5,970 nt of DNA from an uncultured Flavobacteriales bacterium (GCA_937924345.1 CALDTD010000065.1:1-5970); one strand, 5' to 3'. Shown: positions 1 through 5,970, numbered from the stretch's first letter. A program made the numbers and translations. Notes: generated from the sequence alone by a model not told the origin.

Positions 1-2
1 CA

Positions 3-1343
3 AAAAAGTACAAAATTCAACCACAGGCAATTGAACAGAAAATTGATTTTAGTGTTCCCGAAACAAAAGCTATGTTGGCTTTATACTTAGCAATGCCCGA
101 AATTGATAATGATAGGCGTTCTATTAAAATCAAAGGGGGAATACGTCAAGCCTATAAACAAGGTAGATACATTCGTGTTGCTCCCTATGGATATAAAAAT
201 ACAAGAGACGAGCAGAATAAGCCCATTATTGTTCCGCATGAGGTAAACGCTCCATTAATTCAATATGCTTTTGATGCTTATTCAAATGGTGTAACTCAAG
301 CAGAAATATTACATGTCCTAAAATCGAAAGGACTGCGAATTTCGAAAAGTAATTTTTGTGAGATTCTAAGACGTGTCGTTTATATTGGAAAAATAGTAGT
401 TCCTGCTAATGATGAAGAACCTATGCAAATTGTAGAAGGAATCCATTCAGGGTTAGTTACTGAAGAGCTTTTTTACAAAGTTCAATATATGTTGAGTGAT
501 AAAGCTAAAATTAAAAAAGGGGCTAAATTCAAAAAACTTAGACCTGAGTTACCATTAAGAGGGCATTTAACATGTACCAAATGTGGAGAATTCTTAACAG
601 GGAGTGCTTCAAGAGGAAAAATGGGTAAACGTTACTTTTATTATCACTGTAATCATTGTAGAAAAGAAAGATATAGAACAGATTTAATTCATTCTGTTTT
701 TGATAATGTATTAAAGTCATTCTCATCTACTGTAGATGCCAAGAAATTATATGAGCTTATGGTAAAACAATTATTAGTTTCAAATGGCAATACACATAAA
801 TCAAATAACAGCAATGCAAAGGTTAAAATTGGGAAACTAAAAGAGCGATTAGAGAATCTTCAAGACTTATTGGTTGATGGTACAGTTTCGTCCTCAGATT
901 ACAAGAAAATGAAGTCCAGATACGAGAATGAATTATATGAATTAAAGGGTAAAAACACCTCAATTAAGGTAAATCAGACGAATTACAAAGGATTTATAAA
1001 ATCAGGAATTAGTCTGTTAGAAAACCTAGTAAAAACGTACGATACAGCATCAATGAGACTAAAAAACAGGTTGCTAAGTTCGATATTCAAAAATAAATTA
1101 TCGTTTGACGGAAAAAATTGTCGAACTCCCGAATTGAATCAAGCCGTTTTGCTGATCTTCAATATTGACGGGCTATACAGAGGTTCAAAAAAAGAACAAG
1201 CACGTCAAAAAACGTGCTTGTTCGGTGGTGTGGAGTCGGAGGGTTTCGAACCCTCGTCCAAACAAGGCTCACAAGAGCTTTCTACATGTTTATTTTCTCA
1301 AGTTTTTTCGTCAAAAAAGCCGGTGAGAAACCCCCAACTTTAA
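3..1343 (+). CDS. Large serine site-specific recombinase, C-terminal part (5' end outside window)
   Basis: The frame is open from the left edge, so the ATG at 72 is internal and the N-terminal resolvase domain with the catalytic serine is not in view. Counting from the codon at 3, residues 7-37 (IQPQAIEQ...PEIDNDRRS) look like the linker helix after the catalytic domain. Residues ~40-160 resemble the DNA-binding recombinase domain (GRYIRVAPYGY, YIGKI, GLVTEELFYKVQ). A zinc ribbon follows with Cys191, Cys194, Cys216 and Cys219 (CTKCG...CNHC). Residues ~270-316 are a charged stretch that could form the coiled coil typical of large serine recombinases. Such enzymes integrate and excise mobile elements through att sites. 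The tail is odd: residues ~395-407 are encoded opposite the tmRNA terminator, and the last ~37 residues (VESEGFEPSS...) are antisense to tmRNA, so this part was probably not selected as protein. The family is clear; its activity cannot be judged here. Confidence 0.9.
   Translation, partial: KKYKIQPQAIEQKIDFSVPETKAMLALYLAMPEIDNDRRSIKIKGGIRQAYKQGRYIRVAPYGYKNTRDEQNKPIIVPHEVNAPLIQYAFDAYSNGVTQAEILHVLKSKGLRISKSNFCEILRRVVYIGKIVVPANDEEPMQIVEGIHSGLVTEELFYKVQYMLSDKAKIKKGAKFKKLRPELPLRGHLTCTKCGEFLTGSASRGKMGKRYFYYHCNHCRKERYRTDLIHSVFDNVLKSFSSTVDAKKLYELMVKQLLVSNGNTHKSNNSNAKVKIGKLKERLENLQDLLVDGTVSSSDYKKMKSRYENELYELKGKNTSIKVNQTNYKGFIKSGISLLENLVKTYDTASMRLKNRLLSSIFKNKLSFDGKNCRTPELNQAVLLIFNIDGLYRGSKKEQARQKTCLFGGVESEGFEPSSKQGSQELSTCLFSQVFSSKKPVRNPQL
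1187..1223 (-). terminator. Intrinsic terminator of the tmRNA gene
   Basis: Read on the minus strand, a perfect 12-bp stem (GAACAAGCACGT / ACGTGCTTGTTC, plus-strand arms 1194-1205 and 1212-1223) with a 6-nt loop is followed directly by seven T (1187-1193). It begins 8 nt after the mature tmRNA 3' end. This is a textbook rho-independent terminator for leftward transcription. The plus-strand reading has no T run after the stem, so it should not stop the recombinase transcript. It lies entirely inside the recombinase reading frame. Confidence 0.9.
1231..1256. other. Probable attachment (att) region in the tmRNA 3' end
   Basis: This is the T-arm and 3' acceptor part of ssrA, a known favourite integration target of mobile elements. 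It lies at the 3' end of a recombinase gene that faces it. The segment contains the near-palindromic GAGGGTTTCGAACCCTC. That a crossover occurred here is inferred from layout only. The second copy expected at the far end of the element is outside the window, so the exact core and its limits cannot be defined. Confidence 0.4.
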
Positions 1344-1498
1344 AGCTTATTCTTTATTAATTTCGGATAAGCATAAAGACACTACTTATCCTAGTTCATA
1401 CCAACGAACCCATATAATTATAATCGATGAACGGGAATTATAATCAGGGTACTTGTCGGCTATCTTATAGCTCGATTAAGCTCAATCACATATCGTGA

Positions 1499-1528
1499 TT
1501 AGGCAGCAAGTGCGTAGTTGTTTTCTCC
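1499..1528 (-). other. tmRNA tag-peptide reading frame (GENNYALAA-stop)
   Basis: Nine codons, GGA GAA AAC AAC TAC GCA CTT GCT GCC, are followed by TAA and encode GENNYALAA. The ALAA end is the usual protease recognition end of tmRNA tags. The resume codon is inferred to be GGA (Gly), as is known for tmRNAs of the Bacteroidota, rather than the Ala codon of proteobacterial tmRNAs. The stop codon lies at the base of a 6-bp hairpin. Confidence 0.95.
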
Positions 1529-1641
1529 AATTAAGAGATTGAGAATTTTAATTAAGGAGATATATTCACAAAACTCCACATGCTTACAAAAATGATACGC
1601 TTGCTGTCAAATCCAAAAACGACCCCATTTGTTTACTACTG

Positions 1642-1672
1642 TAAAAGTAACGAAGAATTTGGTTTAGACAAA
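1642..1672 (-). promoter_or_regulatory. Promoter of tmRNA, Bacteroidota type
   Basis: On the minus strand TTTG (1669-1672) is followed after exactly 19 nt by TACTTTTA (1642-1649). This is close to the Bacteroidota housekeeping consensus TTTG-N19-TAnnTTTG, with one mismatch at the last base of the -7 box. Transcription would begin a few bases later, leaving a short leader before the mature 5' end at 1626 for RNase P to remove. The site lies in the 66-bp gap after sanA, so tmRNA has its own promoter. Confidence 0.65.
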
Positions 1673-1692
1673 TGATAAACTAATAAAAGAAG

Positions 1693-2325
1693 TTAATTTA
1701 TTTTAATTGGTTCTCCTAAGAACTTAGGATTAACTCCAAATAATAAGTCTAGTAACATTTTTACTCGTGCGAACTTTTCCCGTATTTGAGTTTTTATTCC
1801 ATACTTAGTACTTACACCTTTAGCATTAAAAGCAACAACATCATAGTCATAACTTTCTGCTAAGAAAATAGCACGTTCATTATGAAATTGTTGAGAAATT
1901 ATAGTAAACTTTTTTTGGCCAAAAATTTTATCGGCTCTAACTATTGAATCTAAAGTTCTAAAACCAGCATAATCAAGGAATATAACCGATTTAGGAACAC
2001 CGCCAGCGATTAAATCATCTCTCATTTGAGTAGGTTCATCATAGTTTTTATTTCCATTATCTCCAGAGACTATAAAGATAGATACTTTTCCAGTTTTATA
2101 TAGCGCTAAAGCAGCATCAATTCTGTATTTATAATAGTAATTGATCTTTCCATTTCTGTTAAACTTGCTTGTCCCTAAAACTAAGCCTACTTTATTTTTG
2201 GGAATATTTTTAATGTCACCATATGTTTTTGTTTTAGCGTTGTTTTTTACCCAGAAATCTGCTCCAAAAAGAGCGAGTAAAATAAATAAAAAGAAAATTA
2301 AAGATAATTTGAATATTTTACTCAT
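1693..2325 (-). CDS. sanA: SanA-like DUF218 (YdcF family) membrane-anchored protein
   Basis: The protein has 210 residues. Residues 4-24 form one hydrophobic membrane segment after a short Lys-containing start, so the rest probably lies on the periplasmic side. The DUF218 core follows: VLGTSK (49-54), YKYRIDAALALYKTGK (65-80), VSGDN (86-90), DEPTQMRDDLIAGGVP (96-111), DYAGFRTLDSIVRA (118-131) and SQQFHNERA (144-152). The VSGDN, DYAGFRTLDS and FHNERA blocks are the hallmarks of SanA, known in enterobacteria for vancomycin exclusion at high temperature; the biochemical reaction is not established. I chose the ATG at 2325 because it gives a standard membrane anchor; the frame could open at 2376, but that would add 17 unlikely residues inside the upstream gene. 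The start overlaps the rlmB stop (ATGAGTAA), suggesting translational coupling. The family call is sure, the physiological role is not. Confidence 0.9.
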   Translation of the reverse strand: MSKIFKLSLIFFLFILLALFGADFWVKNNAKTKTYGDIKNIPKNKVGLVLGTSKFNRNGKINYYYKYRIDAALALYKTGKVSIFIVSGDNGNKNYDEPTQMRDDLIAGGVPKSVIFLDYAGFRTLDSIVRADKIFGQKKFTIISQQFHNERAIFLAESYDYDVVAFNAKGVSTKYGIKTQIREKFARVKMLLDLLFGVNPKFLGEPIKIN

Positions 2326-3076
2326 TTCGCTGTCTATTGACTTCATACATAACAACTGAGGCAGACACGGCCACATTCAAAGATTCAATGGTCCCGTACA
2401 TTGGTATTTTGACTCTATTATCACACATTTTTAAATACTCTGGAGAAACACCATTTTCTTCAGATCCCATTATAATTGCAACTGCTTCTTTTAAAGTAGT
2501 TTTAGAAAGTAGATTGTCTGTTTTTTCAGTACACCCCACAACGGATACGCCATAATCTTTTAAGTATTGAATGGTCTCTTTTAAATTATGTTCGATACAA
2601 ATTGGAATTTTATTTAATGCTCCAGCTGAAGTTTTAACTGCGTCTGCTGTAACCAATGCAGAACCTCTTGAAGGTAAAATAATTGCATGAACGCCATTAC
2701 ATTCTGCGCTTCTTGCTATTGAACCTAAATTTCTTACATCTGTTACTCGATCCAAAATATAAATAAATGGAGATTCTCCTTTTTCATAAATTAAAGGGAG
2801 AACTTGGTCTAGGGGTTGGTATTCTATTGGAGAGATAAAAGCTATAGCCCCTTGGTGATTTTTTCTCGTTATACGATCCATTTTTTGAGAAGGTACAGTT
2901 TGAGTAATAATTTTTTCGCCGCGTAAAACCTCCTTTAATTCTGCCATTAAATCGCTTTTTACTCCATTTTGGATTAGGATTTTATTTATAGTTCGATTTG
3001 CTTCTATGGCTTCTATAATGGCTCTTATTCCAAAGATGAAATCAGTATTATTCTTATTGGGTTTATTATGGTGCAT
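2318..3076 (-). CDS. rlmB: TrmH/SpoU-family 23S rRNA (guanosine-2'-O)-methyltransferase, RlmB type
   Basis: The protein has 252 residues, typical for RlmB. The N-terminal ~80 residues (IFGIRAIIEAIEANRTINKI...) are the substrate-binding SpoU domain. The C-terminal SPOUT knot domain shows all three motifs: motif 1 DRVTDVRNLGSIARSAE (109-125, with Asn116 and Arg122), motif 2 IIMGSEENGV (201-210) and motif 3 IPMYGTIESLNVAVSASV (224-241). It uses S-adenosylmethionine to methylate the ribose of a guanosine; the RlmB family target is G2251 in the 23S rRNA P loop. A tRNA Gm18 methyltransferase is the main alternative, but the full N-terminal domain favours RlmB. The start at 3076 gives a normal length. 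There is no clear Shine-Dalgarno sequence. It lies 74 nt after aroB and overlaps sanA by 8 nt, so it is probably co-transcribed with both. Confidence 0.92.
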   Translation of the reverse strand: MHHNKPNKNNTDFIFGIRAIIEAIEANRTINKILIQNGVKSDLMAELKEVLRGEKIITQTVPSQKMDRITRKNHQGAIAFISPIEYQPLDQVLPLIYEKGESPFIYILDRVTDVRNLGSIARSAECNGVHAIILPSRGSALVTADAVKTSAGALNKIPICIEHNLKETIQYLKDYGVSVVGCTEKTDNLLSKTTLKEAVAIIMGSEENGVSPEYLKMCDNRVKIPMYGTIESLNVAVSASVVMYEVNRQRNE

Positions 3077-3150
3077 GTTAACTCTGTTTATAGTTGTTTG
3101 AGTTTAATAGCTGAAGCTTATTGCGAACCTGCTATATTTAAATTTCAAAT

Positions 3151-4206
3151 TTAGGCATTTGATTTGGTACGGTAATAGTCAATCGAATCTAGTATAAGAT
3201 GATTTTCTACTTTCTGATTAATAATAGCATTTCCGATACCTGAGAGAAGCGTAAAGTTGATACTGTCTTCTTCATTTTTTTTATCTTGCTGCATTAGCTC
3301 GATTAGTGCAGCTTTATTATTTGAAATATTATGATTTTTAAAAATTGATAACACTAAATTTGAGATTTCTTCAAGTTCATTTATATCTAATAATCCTTTT
3401 TTGAAAGAAATATAGCATTCGCAGATTATTCCAATAGCTACGGCTTCACCATGTAATAATATCTCACCTTCTTGTAAAGCAAGGCTCTCTATCGCATGTC
3501 CAATTGTGTGACCAAAATTTAGTTTCTTACGCTCAGCTTTTTCAAATGGATCTATCACAACAATATTATTCTTTATTGTTATTGATTGAACAATGATGTC
3601 ATTCCAATTCCATTGATTATAGGGTATTGACACTAGAGTTTGCCAATAGTCCTTATTTGCTATTAAACTGTGTTTTAAGATTTCGCCTATACCAGCTATA
3701 AGTTCTCTTTTTGGAAGCGTTTCTAGGAAAGTGACATCACAAAAAACATGTTTAGCTTCTTTAAAAAGTCCAATGTTATTTTTTAAATGATTAAAGTTAA
3801 TTCCTGTTTTTCCACCAACAGAGGCATCAATCATGCTTAGCAATGAAGTGGGAATGTTTATAAAGTCAATACCTCTTTTAAAAGTGCTTGCAGCAAAACC
3901 GCCTAAATCACAAATTACACCACCTCCAAGGTTTATTAGCAAATCATTTCTTTTTATTTTATACTGAAGTAATTGAGACCAAACAAACTCGCAAGTTTTT
4001 AGATTTTTTTCTGCTTCTCCACTTTTTATTTCAATTATATTTAAAATTCGATCATCAATTATACTTTTAATCTTAGTCAGTCCAACTTTTGTATTCTCAT
4101 CTACTAGAATTACAATATTGTTATAATTAGCGATTAAATTAGAAAATGAACTCTCTTCAAGTAATCCTATTGAGACTTGAGAATTGATAGTGTCAATTAC
4201 TTTCAT
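3151..4206 (-). CDS. aroB: 3-dehydroquinate synthase
   Basis: AroB converts DAHP to 3-dehydroquinate, the second step of the shikimate pathway, in the cytoplasm with NAD and a divalent metal. The 351 residues match the usual length. The N-terminal NAD-binding domain carries GGGVICDLGGF (94-104), followed by FINIPTSLLSMIDASVGGKT (115-134), where Lys133 is in the active site. The metal ligands are predicted to be Glu175 (GIGEILKH), His233 (LNFGHTIGHAIE) and His252 (LHGEAVAIG), with His237 as the catalytic histidine. All key residues are present, so it should be active. Its start is 4 nt after the stop of the upstream gene, so the two are almost certainly one transcript. 2-epi-5-epi-valiolone synthase and 2-deoxy-scyllo-inosose synthase are related folds, but the neighbourhood shows no secondary-metabolite genes. 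Confidence 0.95.
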   Translation of the reverse strand: MKVIDTINSQVSIGLLEESSFSNLIANYNNIVILVDENTKVGLTKIKSIIDDRILNIIEIKSGEAEKNLKTCEFVWSQLLQYKIKRNDLLINLGGGVICDLGGFAASTFKRGIDFINIPTSLLSMIDASVGGKTGINFNHLKNNIGLFKEAKHVFCDVTFLETLPKRELIAGIGEILKHSLIANKDYWQTLVSIPYNQWNWNDIIVQSITIKNNIVVIDPFEKAERKKLNFGHTIGHAIESLALQEGEILLHGEAVAIGIICECYISFKKGLLDINELEEISNLVLSIFKNHNISNNKAALIELMQQDKKNEEDSINFTLLSGIGNAIINQKVENHLILDSIDYYRTKSNA

Positions 4207-4210
4207 TAAG

Positions 4211-4681
4211 TTAAGGATTTATTTGGTGAACACTATTATTGCGTTCGTCAATATGATCTTTTACAATCTTAATTTTCATAGCAATTTGTCTTGCAAACGG
4301 ATCTTTTTTCTCTAACCAAAACAACGCATTTTTGTCACCTTGTACAGCAAGTGCCATAAATTTTAAAATATCTAAGTTATAATTGTGTAACCACGTTAAT
4401 GCTGTTTGGTCTTCTTCGCATGCTTTTATTAATGCTGCCAAATGCGGAAAACCATTACTTACAAGCCATTTTACAGATTTAACATCGTTGCGTAATGCAA
4501 AACAAAAAACACCAAGTTCTTTATATCCGTTTTTAATTAAGAAGTCTCTTATTTTTGCATTTCCACCAATTGCTTCTCCCCAAGCCACCAGTATTTTATT
4601 GCTATAATTTAGTGGTTTTATTTTTGCTTCAACCAGTTGAATTTGCTTCTTGTTCTTATCTTTTTTACGATTAAAAAACAT
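4211..4681 (-). CDS. Hypothetical protein with four 25-residue helical (ankyrin-like) repeats
   Basis: I do not recognise a named family. The 156-residue protein starts with a very basic stretch (NRKKDKNKKQ) and has no signal peptide or membrane segment, so it is probably cytoplasmic. From residue 41 it divides into four back-to-back units of exactly 25 residues (41-65, 66-90, 91-115, 116-140). Each has the pattern D/N-x-x-x-(V/I/L)-x-(W/F)-L near its start, and the first three end with a hydrophobic helix containing Ala followed by polar residues. Residues ~30-40 (ILVAWGEAIGG) match the second half of another unit. The middle units (VKWLVSNG...ALIKACEED) resemble ankyrin repeats without the beta-hairpin part, which suggests a protein-binding solenoid. 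It sits 4 nt upstream of aroB, so it is co-expressed with it. The start at 4681 has no obvious ribosome binding site. The partner and function are unknown. Confidence 0.75.
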   Translation of the reverse strand: MFFNRKKDKNKKQIQLVEAKIKPLNYSNKILVAWGEAIGGNAKIRDFLIKNGYKELGVFCFALRNDVKSVKWLVSNGFPHLAALIKACEEDQTALTWLHNYNLDILKFMALAVQGDKNALFWLEKKDPFARQIAMKIKIVKDHIDERNNSVHQINP

Positions 4682-4749
4682 AGTAGAGAGTTTTAGGTTT
4701 ACTTACTTTATAAAGATAATGAATTTACTTAGATTACTTTTAACGCTTC

Positions 4750-4799
4750 AACATTAACATATAATTTCAAGTAGAAGTTTATAGTCAGGTTTTAATGTT
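4750..4799. repeat. AT-rich inverted repeat in the gap before the aroB run
   Basis: AACATTAA (4750-4757) and its exact reverse complement TTAATGTT (4792-4799) are separated by 34 bp. The stem is AT-rich and has no T run right after it on either strand, so it is a poor terminator. It could be an operator or a chance match. The rest of the 149-bp gap (4682-4830) shows no convincing gene. A weak -7-like TATCTTTA lies at 4711-4718 on the minus strand but has no matching -33 element. Confidence 0.3.
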
Positions 4800-4830
4800 A
4801 GAATTCAAATACGATAAAATGGTACAGGAA

Positions 4831-5970
4831 TTACTTTCCAGCCCCTTTTAGTACAATTAAGACCGTATAAATAAGAATTTTAAAATCTAATGCAAGTGAA
4901 CGGTTTTCTACGTAAAGAATGTCGTACTTTAAACGTTCAATCATTTCCGTAACATTTTCTGCATACCCGTATTTTACTTGCCCCCAGGAGGTTATGCCAG
5001 GTTTTACTTTTTGTAAATGTTGATAGTGAGGAGCTTTTTCAATTATTTTGTTTATAAAATATTGACGTTCTGGTCTTGGGCCAACTAAAGACATGTCTCC
5101 TTTCAATACATTAAAAAATTGGGGGACTTCATCTAGCCTAGATTTACGCATGAATTTACCGATGCCTGTTATTCTTTTGTCGGATGAACTAGAAAGTTGA
5201 GGGCCATCTTTTTCTGCGTTAGTTACCATTGATCGGAATTTATAAATCATAAATGGCTTTCCTTTTAAACCAATTCTCTCTTGCTTAAAAAAAACAGTTC
5301 CTTTTGATGTAGATTTAATAATTATAGAAAGTATCACGAAAACCGGGGATAGGAGAATCAATGCTAATATAGAAGCAAAAATATCTATAAAACGTTTGAT
5401 ATTTTCTTGCCATACAGGCATTTTATGTGGATTAACTTCAATCAGTAAAGCTCCAAAAATTGCTGTCAGTTTTACAGACCCGGTTAAGATATCATACATG
5501 TCGGGGATTATTTTTATTGAAACATCACATTGGTTTAAATCGTTAATAATCCGCTTTAGGTTTTCGTGTTCTGAGGACTCTATGGCAATAATTATTTCTT
5601 CAATATTATAGGTCGCAATAATCTCTTTAATATTATCATATTTACCAAAATATTCAATAGGAGCTTTTAAGAGTGCTCTATCTACTCCGTTCGTACTTAA
5701 AAAACCTTTAAAAAGATAACCTGGGTTTTTCTTAAGTTGTGTTATTTCGTTATAGATTGCTAATGCATTTTCGTTTCCACCTATTATAAGTGTCGGAAAG
5801 CCTAGATCTCCATTGTGAATTTTTCTTACAATGTTAGAAGTAATAATTAATCTAGGGGTAATAGTAAGTATAAAATGAAAGGAAAATAATGCTGTTAAAG
5901 CTAAATAATAATCTCGATAGCTTTCTATTGCATCATCAAGTATCAATAAAAAGAATATGGCTAAACAACC
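4831..5970 (-). CDS. Polyprenyl-phosphate sugar-1-phosphate transferase, C-terminal part (5' end outside window)
   Basis: The frame is open to the right edge; a TTG at 5946 is not a credible start because coding continues upstream. Roughly the first 80-100 residues are missing by comparison with the family. Counting from the first visible codon, residues 1-11 and ~21-37 are hydrophobic membrane segments. Next comes a Rossmann-like CoA-binding_3 domain (TLIIGGNENALAIYNEI, ~60-76, to ~160). The catalytic sugar-transferase domain runs from ~192 to 379. It has a re-entrant membrane helix broken at Ser208-Pro209, FKQERIG (228-234), YKFRSM (243-248), the Asp280-Glu281 dyad in RLDEVPQFFNVLKGD, LVGPRPE (295-301) and WGQVKYGY (329-336). 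Such WbaP/WcaJ-type enzymes move a sugar phosphate from a nucleotide sugar to undecaprenyl phosphate at the inner membrane, the first step of O-antigen, capsule or exopolysaccharide synthesis. The sugar cannot be predicted. No terminator is evident after the stop. Confidence 0.92.
   Translation of the reverse strand, partial: GCLAIFFLLILDDAIESYRDYYLALTALFSFHFILTITPRLIITSNIVRKIHNGDLGFPTLIIGGNENALAIYNEITQLKKNPGYLFKGFLSTNGVDRALLKAPIEYFGKYDNIKEIIATYNIEEIIIAIESSEHENLKRIINDLNQCDVSIKIIPDMYDILTGSVKLTAIFGALLIEVNPHKMPVWQENIKRFIDIFASILALILLSPVFVILSIIIKSTSKGTVFFKQERIGLKGKPFMIYKFRSMVTNAEKDGPQLSSSSDKRITGIGKFMRKSRLDEVPQFFNVLKGDMSLVGPRPERQYFINKIIEKAPHYQHLQKVKPGITSWGQVKYGYAENVTEMIERLKYDILYVENRSLALDFKILIYTVLIVLKGAGK

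Larger units (their letters stand above)
1231..1626 (-). ncRNA. ssrA: Transfer-messenger RNA (tmRNA)
   Basis: tmRNA acts with SmpB to rescue ribosomes stalled on broken mRNAs and adds a degradation tag. The 5' end (GGGGTCG, from 1626 leftwards, then TTTTTGGATTTGACAG) pairs with CGACTCC near the 3' end as a 7-bp acceptor stem containing one G-U pair. The T arm is GAGGG/CCCTC with loop TTCGAAA (1239-1255). The stretch AAACATGTAG shortly before the T arm and GGACGAGGGTTCGA match conserved tmRNA 3' segments. The tag frame sits in the middle. A 6-bp hairpin (1484-1489/1495-1500) contains the tag stop codon. A 7-bp stem (1365-1371/1385-1391) lies in the pseudoknot region. Mature length is 396 nt before CCA. 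CCA is not encoded directly after the discriminator A (the sequence reads ACACCACC), so it is probably added enzymatically. The 3' 113 bp are overlapped on the other strand by the recombinase frame. Confidence 0.97.

Noticed and set aside
72..74. ATG at 72 as the start of a complete recombinase gene
   Set aside because: The frame is open back to position 3 and encodes QPQAIEQ...VPETKA, typical of the linker helix of this family. The gene clearly begins outside the window.
538..726. Minus-strand open frame of 62 codons opposite the recombinase
   Set aside because: It lies within the zinc ribbon coding region, has no recognisable domain, and the opposite strand is clearly coding.
1231..1303. 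Ordinary tRNA gene suggested by the T-arm-like sequence GGGTTTCGAACCCT
   Set aside because: No anticodon arm or cloverleaf follows; the matching 5' acceptor half lies almost 400 nt away with a tag frame between, which identifies tmRNA.
2326..2376. Longer SanA form starting at 2376
   Set aside because: The extra 17 residues (MWPCLPQLL...) lie within the rlmB coding region and add a Cys/Pro-rich lead before a standard membrane anchor. The ATG at 2325 overlaps the rlmB stop in the usual coupled way.
2141..2555. Two plus-strand open frames opposite sanA and rlmB
   Set aside because: They are fully antisense to well-supported genes and show only mirrored hydrophobic composition, no family signature.
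3138..3152. AAATTTCAAATTT near the aroB stop as a regulatory site or terminator
   Set aside because: It is a low-complexity AT palindrome with a one-base centre, unlikely to form a stable hairpin and common by chance in this AT-rich DNA.
4711..4718. TATCTTTA as the -7 box of a promoter for the aroB run (minus strand)
   Set aside because: The region 19 nt upstream reads CGTTAAAAGT with no TTTG, so it is too weak to list as a promoter.
5944..5946. TTG at 5946 as the start of the sugar transferase
   Set aside because: The frame continues without a stop to 5970 and encodes more hydrophobic membrane sequence; the family has further N-terminal membrane segments.

Overview
The window looks like a chromosomal segment of a low-GC member of the Bacteroidota, most likely a flavobacterium. 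This rests on four things. The tmRNA encodes the tag GENNYALAA. The tmRNA promoter fits the Bacteroidota pattern TTTG-N19-TAnnTTTG in seven of the eight positions of its -7 box. Clear Shine-Dalgarno sequences are missing in front of the genes. The protein families (a large serine recombinase of Bacteroidota type, AroB, RlmB, SanA) fit the same group. No species can be named from this alone.

Left end (1-1343, plus strand): the C-terminal part of a large serine site-specific recombinase whose N-terminal catalytic domain lies beyond the left edge. Its reading frame runs head-on into the 3' end of the tmRNA gene. The last ~37 codons are antisense to tmRNA, and the codons just before them are antisense to the tmRNA terminator. 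This is the layout expected where an integrated element has used the 3' end of ssrA as its attachment site. The element would extend leftwards out of the window.

Middle left (1187-1672, minus strand): a complete tmRNA gene (ssrA) with its promoter, tag reading frame, tRNA-like ends and a strong intrinsic terminator.

Middle and right (1693-4681, minus strand): a compact, probably co-transcribed run in the order small helical-repeat protein of unknown function, aroB (3-dehydroquinate synthase), rlmB-type 2'-O-methyltransferase, sanA-type DUF218 membrane protein. The genes are separated by 4 nt and 74 nt and then overlap by 8 nt. They combine shikimate-pathway metabolism, rRNA modification and an envelope-related protein, so the grouping looks like a housekeeping neighbourhood rather than a single pathway.

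Right end (4831-5970, minus strand): the C-terminal ~379 residues of a polyprenyl-phosphate sugar-1-phosphate transferase, which starts surface glycan synthesis. Its N-terminus lies beyond the right edge, so a polysaccharide gene cluster may continue there. A 149-bp AT-rich gap with a long inverted repeat separates it from the aroB run.

I see no CRISPR array, rRNA, ordinary tRNA or insertion sequence. The most noteworthy items are the recombinase/tmRNA junction and the regular 25-residue repeats of the unknown protein. I found no clear evidence of a wholly new multi-gene system.
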